NCBI GenBank assembly: GCA_041690515.1
Contig: JAWLHF010000148.1
Coordinates: 1-6,320, forward strand
Length of the DNA: 6,320 bases
Reading direction: 5' to 3'
DNA from: BRH-c25 sp041690515
Lineage (GTDB): Bacteria; Bacillota; Clostridia; Lutisporales; Lutisporaceae
The notes under the pieces were generated by a model. The model was not told the origin of the DNA, searched no databases, and saw only the letters and a program-made list of their open reading frames with translations. The number at the start of each line of letters is the position of its first letter. The stretch's first letter is position 1. Below are positions 5,873 through 6,320 of this stretch, one piece after another. The position numbers and the translations under genes were made by a program.

Positions 5873-6067
5873 CTACGTATCAGCTGAAATTGCTGTTTTT
5901 ACTTTACCTTTTGATCGCATCTTGTTGTATTTGTTCAAGGCGTCGTCAAGCAACATACTGGCCTTCAAGACTTCCATATCGAGCAGGTTGTTCTTCTTTT
6001 GAATAAGGTTATCCATTCTGTCTCTCAATTTCTCTATATCTTCCTTTATCCTGTCTTCATCCGGCAT
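5873..6067 (-). CDS. Spo0E-like sporulation regulatory protein (aspartyl-phosphate phosphatase family)
   Basis: This 64-residue cytoplasmic protein is built of two predicted helices. The first runs about IEKLRDRMDNLIQKKNN, and the second VLKASMLLDDALNKYNKM. The second contains SMLLD, a match to the S-x-x-L-D signature of the Spo0E family with the usual tyrosine a few residues later. In Bacillus such proteins dephosphorylate Spo0A~P and delay sporulation; clostridial members are widespread but mostly untested. Size is typical (50-85 residues). The ATG at 6067 is preceded by GAGGTG on the minus strand at suitable spacing. Its first 22 bases overlap the 3' end of the EAL-domain gene, so its ribosome binding site lies inside that gene and translation is probably coupled. 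The tail after the second helix is basic (RSKGKVK). Assignment is from motif and size only. Confidence 0.75.
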   Translation of the reverse strand: MPDEDRIKEDIEKLRDRMDNLIQKKNNLLDMEVLKASMLLDDALNKYNKMRSKGKVKTAISADT

Positions 6068-6320
6068 ACCGCTTCACCTCTCAGCAACAATTTTTCAACT
6101 GCGCTTTCATCTATAGGCCTGCTGTATAAATATCCCTGAACGATACTGCATTCGTTGTCAATGAGAAAATCCAATTGCTCCTTTGTTTCCACCCCCTCTG
6201 CAGTTAATTCCAGACTCAGGCTGTTAGCCAAGGATATGATTGCCTTTACTATTTTGTTCTTGTTTTCATTTCTGTTTATTTCGTTTATAAAGGATCTGTC
6301 TATTTTAAGCTTGTTTATCT
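6046..6320 (-). CDS. EAL-domain protein, C-terminal part (cyclic-di-GMP phosphodiesterase)
   Basis: This is the 3' end of a gene that begins beyond the right edge; about 90 residues are present. They match the second half of an EAL domain, which hydrolyses cyclic-di-GMP to pGpG. LKIDRSFI carries the conserved Lys and Asp near the metal and catalytic site, followed by IVKAIISLANSLSLELTAEGVET with the conserved Glu of the AEGVE block. IVQGYLYSRPI is the usual C-terminal QGY-x-x-SRP motif. All key residues visible in this half are intact, which suggests an active enzyme, though the EAL motif itself and any GGDEF, PAS or sensor domains lie outside the window. The stop TAA (6046-6048) lies 22 bases inside the Spo0E-like gene. 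A TTG at 6231 opens the ATG-like short reading, but the homology continues upstream of it, so it is not the start. Confidence 0.9.
   Translation of the reverse strand, partial: INKLKIDRSFINEINRNENKNKIVKAIISLANSLSLELTAEGVETKEQLDFLIDNECSIVQGYLYSRPIDESAVEKLLLRGEAVCRMKTG

Overview
The window looks like chromosome from an anaerobic, spore-forming, low-to-moderate GC Firmicute of the clostridial type. I base this on a betaine-reductase selenoprotein with an in-frame UGA, a Spo0E-like sporulation phosphatase, strong AAAGGAGG-type ribosome binding sites, and frequent TTG start codons and AGA/AGG/ATA codons. I cannot name a species from the sequence alone.

Layout. (1) 1-139: no gene. It holds a nested inverted repeat (14-60) and a hairpin at the end of the neighbouring gene. 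(2) 140-1295, minus strand: two tandem, overlapping paralogues of the uncharacterised DUF3841 family. (3) 1296-1477: a divergent intergenic region, with a possible -10 box and the grdI ribosome binding site. (4) 1478-5716, plus strand: an operon-like cassette of grdI (pyruvoyl-type proprotein subunit of component B), grdH (selenoprotein subunit of component B) and a BCCT-family betaine carrier. A 10-bp hairpin lies between grdH and the carrier. (5) 5717-5872: two consecutive hairpin terminators, the second apparently bidirectional, then a short unexplained stretch. (6) 5873-6320, minus strand: a small Spo0E-like gene, preceded and overlapped by the 3' end of an EAL-domain (cyclic-di-GMP phosphodiesterase) gene that runs off the right edge.

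How the genes work together. The BCCT carrier would import glycine betaine, probably with Na+. GrdI and GrdH form the substrate-specific component B, which binds betaine through a pyruvoyl carbonyl and passes a carboxymethyl group to the selenocysteine of component A (GrdA). Component C (GrdC/GrdD) then releases acetyl phosphate, and trimethylamine is the other product. GrdA, GrdC/GrdD, thioredoxin and the selenocysteine-insertion genes are not in this window and must be elsewhere. The choice of betaine over sarcosine or glycine rests mainly on the adjacent BCCT carrier.

The grdH frame appears to stop at 3857-3859. The same frame continues to 4126 with the family's UxxCxxC motif and a hairpin just after the UGA. 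It should be read as one 436-residue selenoprotein, not two genes or a pseudogene. I see no CRISPR array, tRNA, rRNA, insertion sequence or phage gene. The least explained parts are the DUF3841 pair, the nested repeat at the left end, and the overlap of the EAL and Spo0E-like genes.
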